From Streptomyces graminofaciens (GTDB lineage: Bacteria; Actinomycetota; Actinomycetes; Streptomycetales; Streptomycetaceae): a DNA stretch of 64,000 bases. Under the pieces are notes generated by a model. The model was given only the letters and a program-made list of their open reading frames with translations. It searched no databases and was not told where the DNA came from. Below, in pieces: positions 25,630 to 34,854 of the stretch. Numbering within the stretch: the first letter of the stretch is position 1; each line of letters opens with the position of its first letter. The stretch lies in the NCBI RefSeq assembly GCF_030294945.1, contig NZ_AP018448.1, forward strand, positions 5,486,001 to 5,550,000, given 5' to 3'. Made by a program: the position numbers and the translations under genes.

Positions 25630-26382
25630 TCAGATCTCGTACGACACCCTGGGCACCGCCAGGTCCACCGGGCCGTCGTACACCTCGCGGGCGTCGGCGA
25701 GGTTGACCTGGGGGTCGGTCCACGGCGGGATGTGGGTGAGGACCAGGCGGCGGGCGCCGGCACGGGCCGCGGTCTCGCCGGCCTCGCGGCCGTTGAGATG
25801 CAGGTCCGGGATGTTCTCCTTGCCGTGCGTGAAGGCGGCCTCGCACAGGAACAGGTCGGCGTCACGGGCCAGTTCGTCCAGGGCCGCGGTGACGCCGGTG
25901 TCCCCGGAGTACGTCAGGGTCCGGCCGCCGTGCTCGACCCGGATGCCGTACGCCTCGACGGGGTGCGCGACCCGTTCGGTGTGGACGGTGAAGGGGCCTA
26001 TGTCGAAGGTGCTCGGCTTGACCGTGTGGAAGTCGAAGACCTCGCTCATCGAGGAGGCGGACGGGGTGTCGGCGTAGGCGGTGGTCAGGCGCTGTTCGGT
26101 GCCCTCGGGTCCGTAGACCGGGATCGGGGCGCAGCGGCCGCCGTCGTGCCGGTAGTAGCGCGCGACGAAGTACGCGCACATGTCGATGCAGTGGTCGGCG
26201 TGCAGGTGGCTGAGGAAGATCGCGTCGAGGTCGTAGAGACCGCAGTGGCGCTGCAGCTCGCCGAGGGCGCCATTGCCCATGTCGAGGAGCAGCCGGAAGC
26301 CGTCGGCCTCTACGAGGTAGCTCGAACAGGCCGATTCCGCGGACGGGAACGACCCCGAGCAGCCGACGACGGTGAGCTTCAT
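25630..26382 (-). CDS. MBL-fold hydrolase, RNase Z-like / Rv1339-type cyclic nucleotide phosphodiesterase
   Basis: The 250-residue protein has the metallo-beta-lactamase metal motif SHLHADHCIDM (HxHxDH), with further ligands in TYSGDTG and the late VLTHIPP histidine. It lacks the exosite arm of tRNase Z. Position near cysM and rph corresponds to Mycobacterium tuberculosis Rv1339, reported as an atypical class II cAMP phosphodiesterase. By that analogy it may hydrolyse cAMP; a general RNase Z-like role is the alternative. It begins MKLTVVGCSGS. Confidence 0.85.
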   Translation of the reverse strand: MKLTVVGCSGSFPSAESACSSYLVEADGFRLLLDMGNGALGELQRHCGLYDLDAIFLSHLHADHCIDMCAYFVARYYRHDGGRCAPIPVYGPEGTEQRLTTAYADTPSASSMSEVFDFHTVKPSTFDIGPFTVHTERVAHPVEAYGIRVEHGGRTLTYSGDTGVTAALDELARDADLFLCEAAFTHGKENIPDLHLNGREAGETAARAGARRLVLTHIPPWTDPQVNLADAREVYDGPVDLAVPRVSYEI

Positions 26383-26711
26383 AAAGCAGAAACCTCCGCT
26401 GGCGGGATATCCAGGAAATCCAAGAGATCGGGACGGTGCGTCGGGGGTCGTGCGGTCCGTCGAGCGTAAGGCGCAAAACCTCCCGTCGCTCCTCCGCCAA
26501 GGGCTGTTGTGGGCGAACTCACCTGTGGTGTCACCGGTTCGGCTGGTCGCGGGGCGCGTGAGGCACGGGAGCGCGCGTGAGGGGGCGGGCGACGGGGTAA
26601 GTGCGCCGGGGGCTCCGCCCCCAGACTCCGGGCAGGCGTGTCGGCTGCGGCCCGGTGGGGGCTTGTCGCGCAGTTCCCCGCGCCCCTGAGAACAACGGCC
26701 CCTACGGGTCG

Positions 26712-26777
26712 GAGAGCGACGGTCTGCGGGCCTGAGAGCGACGGTCTGCGGGCCTGAGAGCGACGGTCTGCGGGCCT
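26712..26777. repeat. 22-bp tandem repeat, three perfect copies
   Basis: The unit starts GAGAGCGACGGTC and ends TGCGGGCCT; copies begin at 26712, 26734 and 26756 without mismatch, implying recent expansion. Confidence 0.9.
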
Positions 26778-26807
26778 GAAAAGTCAGGGGCGCAGCCCCG
26801 TCTTTTC
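26778..26807. terminator. Hairpin within the repeat gap, downstream of cysM
   Basis: GAAAAGTCAGGGGC pairs imperfectly with GCCCCGTCTTTTC around a short loop. It is followed by a dispersed repeat copy. Confidence 0.5.
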
Positions 26808-26978
26808 AGGGGCGCGGGGAACTGCGCGAGCAACCACACCCCACCCGCACCCGCCAACGCACTCCGCCCCCCGAGCTCTGAGGCGCAGGGGGCGGGGCGG
26901 TGCGGGGCGGAAGGGGCGGCAGCCCCTGGAGGATGGGACGGGTAGGGCGGCGGGGGCGAGGAAGATCCCCGTACTCCC

Positions 26979-27935
<957 letters not shown>

Positions 27936-27946
27936 TCAGTGACCGA

Positions 27947-28225
27947 TCAGGCCATGCCGCCGGCCACGGCCGGCAGAATCGTCACGGCGTCGCCGTCGGA
28001 CAGCTTGGTGTTGATGCCGTCCAGGAAGCGGACGTCCTCGTCGTTCAGGTACACGTTGACGAAGCGGCGCAGCGCGCCGTCGTCCACGATGCGGGCGTGG
28101 ATGCCCGTGTGCCGGCTCTCGAGGTCGGTGAACAGCTCGGCGAGCGTGGCACCACTGCCCTCCACCGCCTTCTGACCGTCGGTGTACTGGCGGAGGATGG
28201 TCGGGATGCGGACCTCGATGGCCAT
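27947..28225 (-). CDS. cysO: Sulfur-carrier protein CysO (MoaD/ThiS family)
   Basis: The 92-residue ubiquitin-like carrier has the family's FVNVYLNDEDVRFLDG and SDGDAVTILPAVAGG segments. The working end is Gly-Gly, which becomes a thiocarboxylate. Here two further residues, Met-Ala, follow the Gly-Gly before the stop, whereas mycobacterial CysO ends at GG. The extension would have to be removed for activation, plausibly by Mec. The start is the ATG at 28225; the leader peptide gene lies ~150 bases upstream. Confidence 0.93.
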   Translation of the reverse strand: MAIEVRIPTILRQYTDGQKAVEGSGATLAELFTDLESRHTGIHARIVDDGALRRFVNVYLNDEDVRFLDGINTKLSDGDAVTILPAVAGGMA

Positions 28226-28376
28226 GGCGTTGGGCTCCTGTCGGAAGTAAGTCGGGTCGGTGGGCGCGCGGCGGCGCGAGAAGGCGTGTCTACGCAGGTG
28301 ATGGTCCCCACGCTCGGCTGCGCTCGCGCGGGAGGTGCCCCCACCGGCTCACGGCCGTACGGCGGCAGGATCGGCG

Positions 28377-28472
28377 TCAACAGATGGCGCTGGCAAGCCT
28401 GCACAGGTCGACGTGCAGCCGCGCCACGAGCAGTGCGCCCGGCGTCTTCTCACTCACGTCGTCAAGAACCAT
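28377..28472 (-). CDS. 31-residue cysteine-related leader peptide
   Basis: The peptide begins MVLDDVSEKTPG and ends HVDLCRLASAIC, matching the actinobacterial putative leader peptides with conserved (R)xHVDLCR and terminal Cys. These occur upstream of sulfur or cysteine genes. Cys residues late in a short peptide suit ribosome-mediated attenuation: translation would stall when Cys-tRNA is scarce. It is co-directional with cysO-cysM, with ~150 bases between. I could not define clear alternative hairpins by eye in that gap. Confidence 0.78.
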   Translation of the reverse strand: MVLDDVSEKTPGALLVARLHVDLCRLASAIC

Positions 28473-28580
28473 GGGCTCATCGTATCGATTCCCGGTCCGG
28501 GTCCCGGAATGTGATCCCACATGCCGGACGAAATCGGGCCGGGGAGTGAGACCCCCGCCTCGGCCGCCCGGTCGACGGGC

Positions 28581-28648
28581 GCTTCGGGCCGGCGCACGCA
28601 TCGGGCCGACGCACGCTTCAGGCCGACGCACGCTTCAGGCCGACGCGC
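28581..28648. repeat. 17-bp tandem repeat, four copies, spanning the lacI-type stop codon
   Basis: GCTTCAGGCCGACGCAC-type units begin at 28581, 28598, 28615 and 28632. The last one encodes the C-terminal RASA-stop of the LacI-family protein. Confidence 0.85.
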
Positions 28649-29720
28649 GTAGCACCAGTCGTGTCGGCGTCACCACCGACGACAGAGGATGCTCGGCGAC
28701 GGCGGCCGCCCGTCCCTCCCCCGGCTCCCCGGTCCGGCTGAACAGCAGGCGGGCCATCAGCCGGCCCATGCCCTCGATGTCCTGGTGGACGGTGGTCAGC
28801 GGCGGGTCGGTGGTCTCCGCGATGGGCGCGAGGTCGTCGAAGCCGACGACGGCCACGTCCTCCGGCACCCGGCGGCCCCGCTCTCGCAGCACCTGGAGCG
28901 CTCCGGAGGCCATCAGGTCCGAGGCGACGAAGACGGCGTCGAGGTCGGGGCGGCGGTCGAGGAGTGCGGCCATGGCGTCGGCGCCGCCCTTCCGGGTGTA
29001 GTCGGCCCGCTCGATGAGGTCCGGCGTGGCGTCGTCGAGCAGGACGTCCCGGTAGCCGTCGAGGCGGTCGACGGCCGAGGCCTCCTGGTCGTACGGGCCG
29101 GTGATGGTCGCGATGTGGCGGCGGCCGAGCGCGACCAGGTGGCGGACGGCCTCCCTGGCGCCGCCGCGGTTGTCGGCGTCGACGTACACGCGCTCCCGTA
29201 CCCGCTCGCCCTCGCGGACCAGGGGGCGGCCGCCGAAGACGGTGGGCAGGCCGAGGCGTTCGATCATGCCGGGCAGCGGGTCGTCGGCGCGGAGCGAGAA
29301 GAGCAGGGCGCCGTCGACGTGGCCGCCGCCCAGGAAGTCGCCGACACGCGGGTACTCCTCCGGCTCCTCCAGGAACAGCAGCACCGGCTGGGCGCCGTGG
29401 TGCACCAGCTCCTTGCGGATGCCGCGCAGATGGCTGTCGAAGAAGGGGTCGATGAAGAGACGGTTCTGCGGCTGGCTCGCGACGACGGCGATGGCGTTGT
29501 TGCGGCGGGTGACCAGCTGCCGGGCGGCGGAGTTCGGCACATAGCCGAGCTGGTCGATGACCCCGCGGACGCGCTCGGCGACCTCGGCCCGCACCCCCGG
29601 CTCGGCGTTGATCACCCGGGACACCGTGGACTTCGACACCCCCGACCTGTGTGCCACGTCCTCCAGCGTGGGGCGGTGTCCGTCGATTCGTCGCGTCCGT
29701 GGTGTCAACACCGTCTCCAT
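28635..29720 (-). CDS. LacI-family transcriptional regulator
   Basis: This 361-residue protein has an N-terminal LacI helix-turn-helix and hinge (PTLEDVAHRSGVSKSTVSRV, GYVPNSAARQL), then a periplasmic-binding-like sensor domain (FIDPFFDSHLRGIRKELV, GHVDGALLFSLR, VFVASDLMASGALQVL, VAVVGFDDL). Such proteins repress sugar-uptake genes. No sugar operon adjoins it on this strand, so the target is unknown; it has been inserted between mec and cysO, which are adjacent in other actinobacteria. Its C-terminus is encoded in a tandem repeat. Confidence 0.93.
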   Translation of the reverse strand: METVLTPRTRRIDGHRPTLEDVAHRSGVSKSTVSRVINAEPGVRAEVAERVRGVIDQLGYVPNSAARQLVTRRNNAIAVVASQPQNRLFIDPFFDSHLRGIRKELVHHGAQPVLLFLEEPEEYPRVGDFLGGGHVDGALLFSLRADDPLPGMIERLGLPTVFGGRPLVREGERVRERVYVDADNRGGAREAVRHLVALGRRHIATITGPYDQEASAVDRLDGYRDVLLDDATPDLIERADYTRKGGADAMAALLDRRPDLDAVFVASDLMASGALQVLRERGRRVPEDVAVVGFDDLAPIAETTDPPLTTVHQDIEGMGRLMARLLFSRTGEPGEGRAAAVAEHPLSSVVTPTRLVLRASA

Positions 29721-29805
29721 CAGGGCCAGTTGGGCGAGTCGTCGTGCCCGGCCACGGTAACCGCGATTGCTGTCGGTACGCCGCGCGGCCCGCCGCGGCT
29801 CCGCG

Positions 29806-30228
29806 TCAGTACGCCTCGACGATCCGGACCTCCTCCTCCGTCACCTCGCCCTCCACGATCCGGTACGAGCGGAACTGGAAGTCGCCGAGGCCGTCGGTGT
29901 CGGCGGTGGAGACGAGGACGTAGTGGGCGCCCGGCTCGTTGGCGTACGAGATGTCCGTGCGGGACGGATAGGCCTCGGTGGCCGTGTGGGAGTGGTAGAT
30001 GACGACCGGTTCCTCGTCGCGGTCGTCCATCTCGCGGTACAGCTTGAGCAGGTCACCCGAGTCGAACTCGTAGAACGTGGGCGACATGGCCGCGTTCAGC
30101 ATGGGGAGGAAGCGCTCGGGGCGGTCCGAGCCCGCCGGGCCCGCGACGACGCCGCACGCCTCGTCGGGGTGGTCCTTGCGCGCGTGCGCGACGATCTGGT
30201 CGACGAGGGCCTGGGTGATGGTCAGCAT
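29806..30228 (-). CDS. mec: Mec-type JAMM/MPN+ metalloprotease (CysO-cysteine peptidase)
   Basis: The 140-residue zinc peptidase has the JAMM motif HSHTATEAYPSRTD (HxH...S..D) with the upstream catalytic Glu in DEACGVV. In M. tuberculosis, Mec releases cysteine from CysO-Cys. The present CysO carries two residues beyond Gly-Gly, so this enzyme could also activate the carrier by trimming. In other actinobacteria mec directly precedes cysO; here a LacI gene separates them. A terminator upstream isolates it from the permease gene. Confidence 0.9.
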   Translation of the reverse strand: MLTITQALVDQIVAHARKDHPDEACGVVAGPAGSDRPERFLPMLNAAMSPTFYEFDSGDLLKLYREMDDRDEEPVVIYHSHTATEAYPSRTDISYANEPGAHYVLVSTADTDGLGDFQFRSYRIVEGEVTEEEVRIVEAY

Positions 30229-30248
30229 GCTGGCCAGGATAAGCAGAA

Positions 30249-30285
30249 GGGCTGTTCCGTACCGGGGGGTGGTACGGAACAGCCC
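30249..30285. terminator. Hairpin terminator of the permease gene
   Basis: A perfect 15-bp stem, GGGCTGTTCCGTACC, has a G-rich 7-nt loop; it lies between the permease stop and mec. Confidence 0.88.
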
Positions 30286-30304
30286 ACATGCCGGGCAGAA
30301 GGTC

Positions 30305-31750
30305 TCAGCCGACCTTGTCGAGCTCCGGCTCGCGGCGCTCGGCGACCTGCGGGTTGCGCGCCTTGAGCACGACCCAGCCGACGCCGAGGGCGGCAGCCCA
30401 GCCGGCCATCACATAGAGGCTGACGCGGGCCTCGTGGTCGTAGGCGATGAGGCCGGTGACGAAGAGCAGGAAGACGATGGCGATCCAGCTGCCCGTCGCG
30501 CCGCCCGGTGCCGGGAAGGAGGAGGCGGGCAGTCGGCCGGCGTCGACCGCGCGGCGGTAGCGGACGTGGCTGAACAGGATCATCAGCCAGGTCCAGATGC
30601 CGGCGCCGGTGGCGACGGAGACGACGTACTCGAAGGCCTTGTCCGGGACGATGTAGTTCAGGATCACGCCGATGCCCATGAAGAGCACGGAGACCGTGAT
30701 CGCGAACGCGGGCGTCTTGGTGACGGACAGCTTGTTGAAGACCTTGGGGGCCTCGCCGCTGTCGGCCAGGGTGCGCAGCATGCGGCCCGTGGAGTACATG
30801 CCCGAGTTGCAGGAGGACAGGGCCGCCGTCAGCACGACGAAGTTGACGATGCCGGCGCCCGCCGGGATGCCGATCATCGCGAAGGCCTTCACGAAGGGGC
30901 TGACGCCGGGCGCGAACTCGGTCCACTTGACCACGCACAGGATGACGGTGAGGGCACCCACGTAGAACAGGCCGATACGCCAGGGCAGGGTGTTGATCGC
31001 CTTGGGGAGGGTCTTCTCCGGGTTCTCGGACTCGCCGGCCGTGACGCCGACCAGCTCGACGGCGAGGTACGCGAACATCACGCCCTGAAGGGTCATCAGG
31101 GACGAGCCGATGCCCTTGGGGAAGAAGCCGTCGAAGGCCCAGAGGTTGGTGACGGAGGCGGTGTCACCGGCGGCGCTGAAGCCGAAGGTGAGGACGCCGA
31201 GGCCGATCACGATCATGCCGATCAGGGCGGTGACCTTGATCATCGAGAACCAGAACTCGATCTCGCCGAACAGCTTCACCGAGATCAGGTTGGCCACGAA
31301 CAGGATGACCAGGAAGACCAGGGCCGTCACCCACTGCGGGACCGCCGGGAACCAGTAGTTGATGTAGATCGCGGCGGCGGTCAGCTCCGCCATGCCGGTG
31401 ACGACCCACAGCAGCCAGTACGTCCAGCCGGTGAAATAGCCGAAGAACGGGCCGATGAACTCGCGGGAGTACTCCGCGAAGGAGCCCGAGACGGGGCGGT
31501 AGAGCAGCAGCTCACCGAGGGCCCGCATGATGAAGAAGATGATGACGCCGGCGACGGCGTACATCAGGATGAGGCTCGGTCCCGCCTTGGCGATGTTCGC
31601 CCCGGCGTTGAGGAAGAGGCCGACGCCGATGGCGCCGCCGATCGCGATCATCTGGACCTGGCGGCTGCCGAGCCCGCGCTCGTAGCCCTCTTCGGGTGCG
31701 TCGCCGCGCACGGCTTCTTCGCCGTTGCTACTGACCTGAGCGGAGGTCAT
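30305..31750 (-). CDS. Amino-acid permease, APC superfamily
   Basis: From the ATG at 31750, behind GGAGAAAGG, the protein has 481 residues and about twelve membrane helices. The amino-acid transporter signature opens it (RQVQMIAIGGAIGVGLFLNA), followed by GPSLILMYAVAGVIIFFIMR, ALGELLLYRPVSGSFAEYS, and later VELVGVTAGESENPEKTLPKA. It belongs to the AAT group (GabP, AnsP, CycA relatives), moving amino acids inward by proton symport; the substrate is not predictable. It is inserted between DUF2017 and mec relative to mycobacterial order. Confidence 0.9.
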   Translation of the reverse strand: MTSAQVSSNGEEAVRGDAPEEGYERGLGSRQVQMIAIGGAIGVGLFLNAGANIAKAGPSLILMYAVAGVIIFFIMRALGELLLYRPVSGSFAEYSREFIGPFFGYFTGWTYWLLWVVTGMAELTAAAIYINYWFPAVPQWVTALVFLVILFVANLISVKLFGEIEFWFSMIKVTALIGMIVIGLGVLTFGFSAAGDTASVTNLWAFDGFFPKGIGSSLMTLQGVMFAYLAVELVGVTAGESENPEKTLPKAINTLPWRIGLFYVGALTVILCVVKWTEFAPGVSPFVKAFAMIGIPAGAGIVNFVVLTAALSSCNSGMYSTGRMLRTLADSGEAPKVFNKLSVTKTPAFAITVSVLFMGIGVILNYIVPDKAFEYVVSVATGAGIWTWLMILFSHVRYRRAVDAGRLPASSFPAPGGATGSWIAIVFLLFVTGLIAYDHEARVSLYVMAGWAAALGVGWVVLKARNPQVAERREPELDKVG

Positions 31751-32237
31751 GTTGTGCGCCTTTCTCCACGCCGTGCCGACCCGAGCCGTATCGCGGCTCC
31801 GGATCGGGTTCCGATCCCCCCGGATGTGATGGAGCGGAGCGGGCTCGGGGAAGGGCGGGCGCGTGCCTGAACTTCCCCGAGTTCGCTCTATGCCTGGCCG
31901 ACGGTTGTCGGCACTCATGGCGCACCCGGCGGACAAGGGTGGTGTCCGTCGGGCGGCGGTGAAGATCTATCACGGGCGCAACGTTGATCGATTTGCTCTG
32001 CGGGCGCACGGTTGTGGCGCACGGCACAGGAAGAAGCGGACAAAGGACACCCTTAAGGGGGCATCCCTCGCCGCTGTGGTGACGGGATCGTTATCCGGAT
32101 CTGAGTGCCCCCTGAGCGAACGCGAAGCGAACCCGGAGGGGGCCGGGACGGAACTCTGAGTTCCGTTACACGGGCGGGGCTGGGACGAGCTCTCGGCGTG
32201 CCGGGTGTCACGGGACAGGCGGGATTTTCGCGACACG
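31751..32237. other. Intergenic region upstream of the permease gene
   Basis: Nearly 490 bases without a credible gene. It must contain the permease promoter and includes the operator-like palindrome at 32148-32166. A tandem repeat starts at 32238. Confidence 0.5.
32148..32166. promoter_or_regulatory. Perfect 19-bp palindrome, possible operator
   Basis: ACGGAACTC-T-GAGTTCCGT is perfectly symmetric. It lies ~400 bases upstream of the permease start and ~90 beyond DUF2017. The role is unproven. Confidence 0.4.
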
Positions 32238-32271
32238 CCCTACGGCAGCAGCGTCCCTACGGCAGCAGCGT
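32238..32271. repeat. 17-bp direct duplication spanning a stop codon
   Basis: CCCTACGGCAGCAGCGT occurs twice in tandem; the second copy encodes the last residues and the stop codon of the DUF2017 gene. Confidence 0.85.
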
Positions 32272-32859
32272 CGTGACGAGCGATTCCTGGAGTCCGCCCA
32301 GCCAGAGGTACGCCATCACCATCGGCTTGCGCGGGTCCTCGTCCGGGAGCCGGTAGAGGAGGTCGGTGTCCTCCTCGTCGACGACGTCGAGCCGGGAGCC
32401 GATGGCCAGACGCAAATCGTTGAGGGAGCCGAGCCACTGCCGGGACTCGTCGGCCGACAGCTTCAGCACGGCCCCGCCCTCCCCCATGGCGGACAGCGTG
32501 TCCAGGGAGCGGACCACCGCGAGGGCGTTGTCCCGCTTGCCGGCGCGCAGGTCGTTCTCGGTGAAGCGGCGGAACTCCGACGAGTACGCCCGCTGCTCCT
32601 CGGCCTCCTCGGGCGGCGGGGTGCCCTCGGGGTCGCCGTAGGCGTCCGGGAACAGCCGGCGCAGGACCGGGTCCTTGGGAGGCTCACTGGGCCCTTCGGC
32701 GAACAGCTCGGCGAGCGGGTCGTCCGAGGCGTCCCCACCCGGGCCCGGGCCGATCAGCTCCAGGAGCTGGACCGCCAGCGAGCGGATGATGGAGATCTCG
32801 ACCTCGTCGAGCGCGACGGCGGCGCCGCCGTCGGGGAGGCTTTCGAAGTGTCCTGGCAT
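32257..32859 (-). CDS. DUF2017 domain protein
   Basis: The 200-residue helical protein begins MPGHFESLPDGGAAVALDEV. It contains EISIIRSLAVQLLELIGP near the N-terminus, an acidic Pro/Glu-rich insert, FRRFTENDLRAGKRDNALAV, and a C-terminal MAYLWLGGLQESLV. DUF2017 genes follow clpS throughout actinobacteria, and the 11-base gap here supports co-transcription. A role in ClpS-dependent proteolysis is suspected from linkage only. An in-frame ATG 14 codons upstream would overlap clpS. Confidence 0.88.
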   Translation of the reverse strand: MPGHFESLPDGGAAVALDEVEISIIRSLAVQLLELIGPGPGGDASDDPLAELFAEGPSEPPKDPVLRRLFPDAYGDPEGTPPPEEAEEQRAYSSEFRRFTENDLRAGKRDNALAVVRSLDTLSAMGEGGAVLKLSADESRQWLGSLNDLRLAIGSRLDVVDEEDTDLLYRLPDEDPRKPMVMAYLWLGGLQESLVTTLLP

Positions 32860-32870
32860 CAGGTAGGTCG

Positions 32871-33188
32871 TTACTTCCGGTCCTGCTGGAGGGTGGCCCA
32901 CAGGCCGTAGCCGTGCATGGCCTGGACGTCGCGTTCCATCTCCTCGCGGGACCCGCTGGAGACGACCGCACGACCCTTGTGGTGCACGTCGAGCATGAGC
33001 TTGGTGGCCTTGTCCTTCGTATATCCGAAGTACGACTGAAAGACGTAGGTCACATAGCTCATCAGATTGACCGGGTCGTTGTGGACGATCGTCACCCAGG
33101 GGACGTCGGGTTCGGGTACGGCGAAGGTCTCCTCCGCCGACTCGGTCTTCTCGATCTCGATGGGTGCGGCTGCCGTCACACGGCCCAT
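32871..33188 (-). CDS. clpS: ATP-dependent Clp protease adaptor ClpS
   Basis: The 105-residue adaptor delivers N-degron substrates to the ClpAP/ClpCP protease. An N-terminal flexible extension (~28 residues) precedes the folded core: [20 protein letters not shown] holds the conserved NDP substrate-binding residues. [14 protein letters not shown] and [15 protein letters not shown] follow. Complete. It is first in a clpS-DUF2017 unit and divergent from pncB. Confidence 0.95.
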   Translation of the reverse strand: MGRVTAAAPIEIEKTESAEETFAVPEPDVPWVTIVHNDPVNLMSYVTYVFQSYFGYTKDKATKLMLDVHHKGRAVVSSGSREEMERDVQAMHGYGLWATLQQDRK

Positions 33189-33263
33189 GCTGCCACCACA
33201 GCCTCAGACATACGAATCGCTGGAAATCGTCAGATTGACGAGATGGGAGTACGATCCTTCGTC

Positions 33264-34592
33264 ATGAACACAGCGGACCTTGGTTTGCCGGTGGACGTGC
33301 CCTCGACCTCGCTCTTCACGGACCACTACGAACTCACCATGCTGCAGGCCGCCCTGAAGGCCGGGACCGCCGAGCGGCGCTCGGTGTTCGAGGTCTTCAC
33401 ACGGCGGCTGCCCGAGGGGCGCCGGTACGGCGTGGTGGCCGGGACCGGACGGGTGCTGGACGCGGTGGAGAACTTCCGCTTCGACCCGGCCGTCCTCGGC
33501 TTCCTGCGCGAACGCGGCATCGTGAACGCCGAGACCCTCGACTGGCTGGCCGGCTACCGCTTCAGCGGTGACGTGTGGGGCTACCAGGAGGGCGAGGTGT
33601 ACTTCCCGGGCTCGCCGATCATGCGGGTCGAGGGGACGTTCGCGGAGTGCGTGCTCCTGGAGACCGTGATCCTCTCCATCCTCAACCACGACTCGGCGAT
33701 CGCGGCGGCGGCCTCCCGGATGTCGAGCGCCGCCGGTGAGCGCCCCCTGATCGAGATGGGCGCCCGGCGCACACACGAGCTGGCCGCCGTGGCCGCCTCG
33801 CGCGCCGCGTACGTCGGCGGCTTCACCTCCACCTCGGACCTGGCGGCGGGCTTCCGCTACGGCATCCCGACGGTCGGCACGAGCGCCCACGCGTTCACGT
33901 TGCTGCACGACCGCGAGCGGGACGCCTTCACCGCCCAGGTGGACTCGCTGGGCCGGAACACCACGCTGCTCGTGGACACGTACGACGTCGCCGAGGCCGT
34001 ACGGACGGCCGTGGAGATCGCCGGGCCCGAGCTGGGCGCGGTGCGGATCGACTCCGGGGACCTGCTCCTGGTGGCCCACCGGGTGCGGCAGCAGCTGGAC
34101 GAGCTGGGGGCGCACGCCACCCGGATCATCGTGACCTCGGACCTCGACGAGTACGCCATCGCGTCGCTGGCCGCGGCGCCGGTGGACGCGTACGGGGTGG
34201 GTACGCAGCTGGTGACGGGCTCGGGCCACCCCACGTGCTCGATGGTCTACAAGCTGGTGGCCCGCGCGGAGTCGGCCGACTCCACGGCCGCGCTGGCCCC
34301 GGTGGCGAAGAAGTCCAGCGGCGGGAAGACGTCCGTGGGGGGCCGCAAGTGGGCGGCCCGGCGGCTGGACGAGCACGGGGTGGCGGAGGCCGAGGTGATC
34401 GGCACGGGACCCGTCCCGGACGAGCTTCGCGAGCGGCAGCTGCTGGTGCGACTGATCAAGGACGGTCAGGTCCTGTCCCGGGAGCCCCTGGACGTCGTAC
34501 GCGACCGGCATGTGGCCGCACGCGCCAATCTGCCCCTCTCGGCGACGCAACTGTCGCGGGGAGAGGCCGTCATTCCGACGGAATACGTCTGA
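33264..34592 (+). CDS. pncB: Nicotinate phosphoribosyltransferase
   Basis: The 442-residue enzyme makes nicotinate mononucleotide from nicotinate and PRPP in NAD salvage. The N-terminal TDHYELTMLQAALKAG, the FEVFTRRLPEGRRYGVVAG block, the EMGARRTHELAAV segment with the phosphorylatable His, and VRIDSGDLLLVA are canonical. The start is the ATG at 33264. The nicotinamidase gene that supplies its substrate lies ~260 bases downstream. The divergent clpS neighbour is also conserved in mycobacteria. Confidence 0.95.
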   Translation: MNTADLGLPVDVPSTSLFTDHYELTMLQAALKAGTAERRSVFEVFTRRLPEGRRYGVVAGTGRVLDAVENFRFDPAVLGFLRERGIVNAETLDWLAGYRFSGDVWGYQEGEVYFPGSPIMRVEGTFAECVLLETVILSILNHDSAIAAAASRMSSAAGERPLIEMGARRTHELAAVAASRAAYVGGFTSTSDLAAGFRYGIPTVGTSAHAFTLLHDRERDAFTAQVDSLGRNTTLLVDTYDVAEAVRTAVEIAGPELGAVRIDSGDLLLVAHRVRQQLDELGAHATRIIVTSDLDEYAIASLAAAPVDAYGVGTQLVTGSGHPTCSMVYKLVARAESADSTAALAPVAKKSSGGKTSVGGRKWAARRLDEHGVAEAEVIGTGPVPDELRERQLLVRLIKDGQVLSREPLDVVRDRHVAARANLPLSATQLSRGEAVIPTEYV

Positions 34593-34854
34593 CAGCCTTG
34601 GTGAGATGCCGCAAGGGCGCGTGGGGGTCACTCTGGGGGTGGTGTGGGGCGTACGGGCCCGCGTGCGGGCCGTTCACCTCCGCGCGTCCGGCCCGTGCCC
34701 CGGTCCGCGCACCGGACGGCCGCCGGATGCCCCCTCCCGCGCGGCGCCGGAAGTCTCTAGGCTCGGAAGTTCGCAATTCAGTTCAGTCCGGCGGGACCGC
34801 GCCCCTCATCACCGACCGACCCCATAGTCGACCCAGTCGAAGGACACCGACACC

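Larger units (their letters stand above)
26383..26978. other. Repeat-rich gap between cysM and the MBL gene
   Basis: These 596 bases carry no credible gene. They hold two oppositely oriented copies of the dispersed GCGCGGGGAACTGCGCGA repeat (near 26665-26690 and 26810-26835), a 3 x 22-bp tandem array and a hairpin. In mycobacteria this interval contains a rhomboid protease gene and murI. Confidence 0.6.

Noticed and set aside
26712..26777. Possible CRISPR or iteron cluster
   Set aside because: Three perfect copies without spacers, not near a replication gene; better described as recent tandem expansion.
30077..31870. Open frame of 597 codons on the + strand
   Set aside because: Antisense to mec and the amino-acid permease; acidic/Arg-rich shadow of their codon bias.
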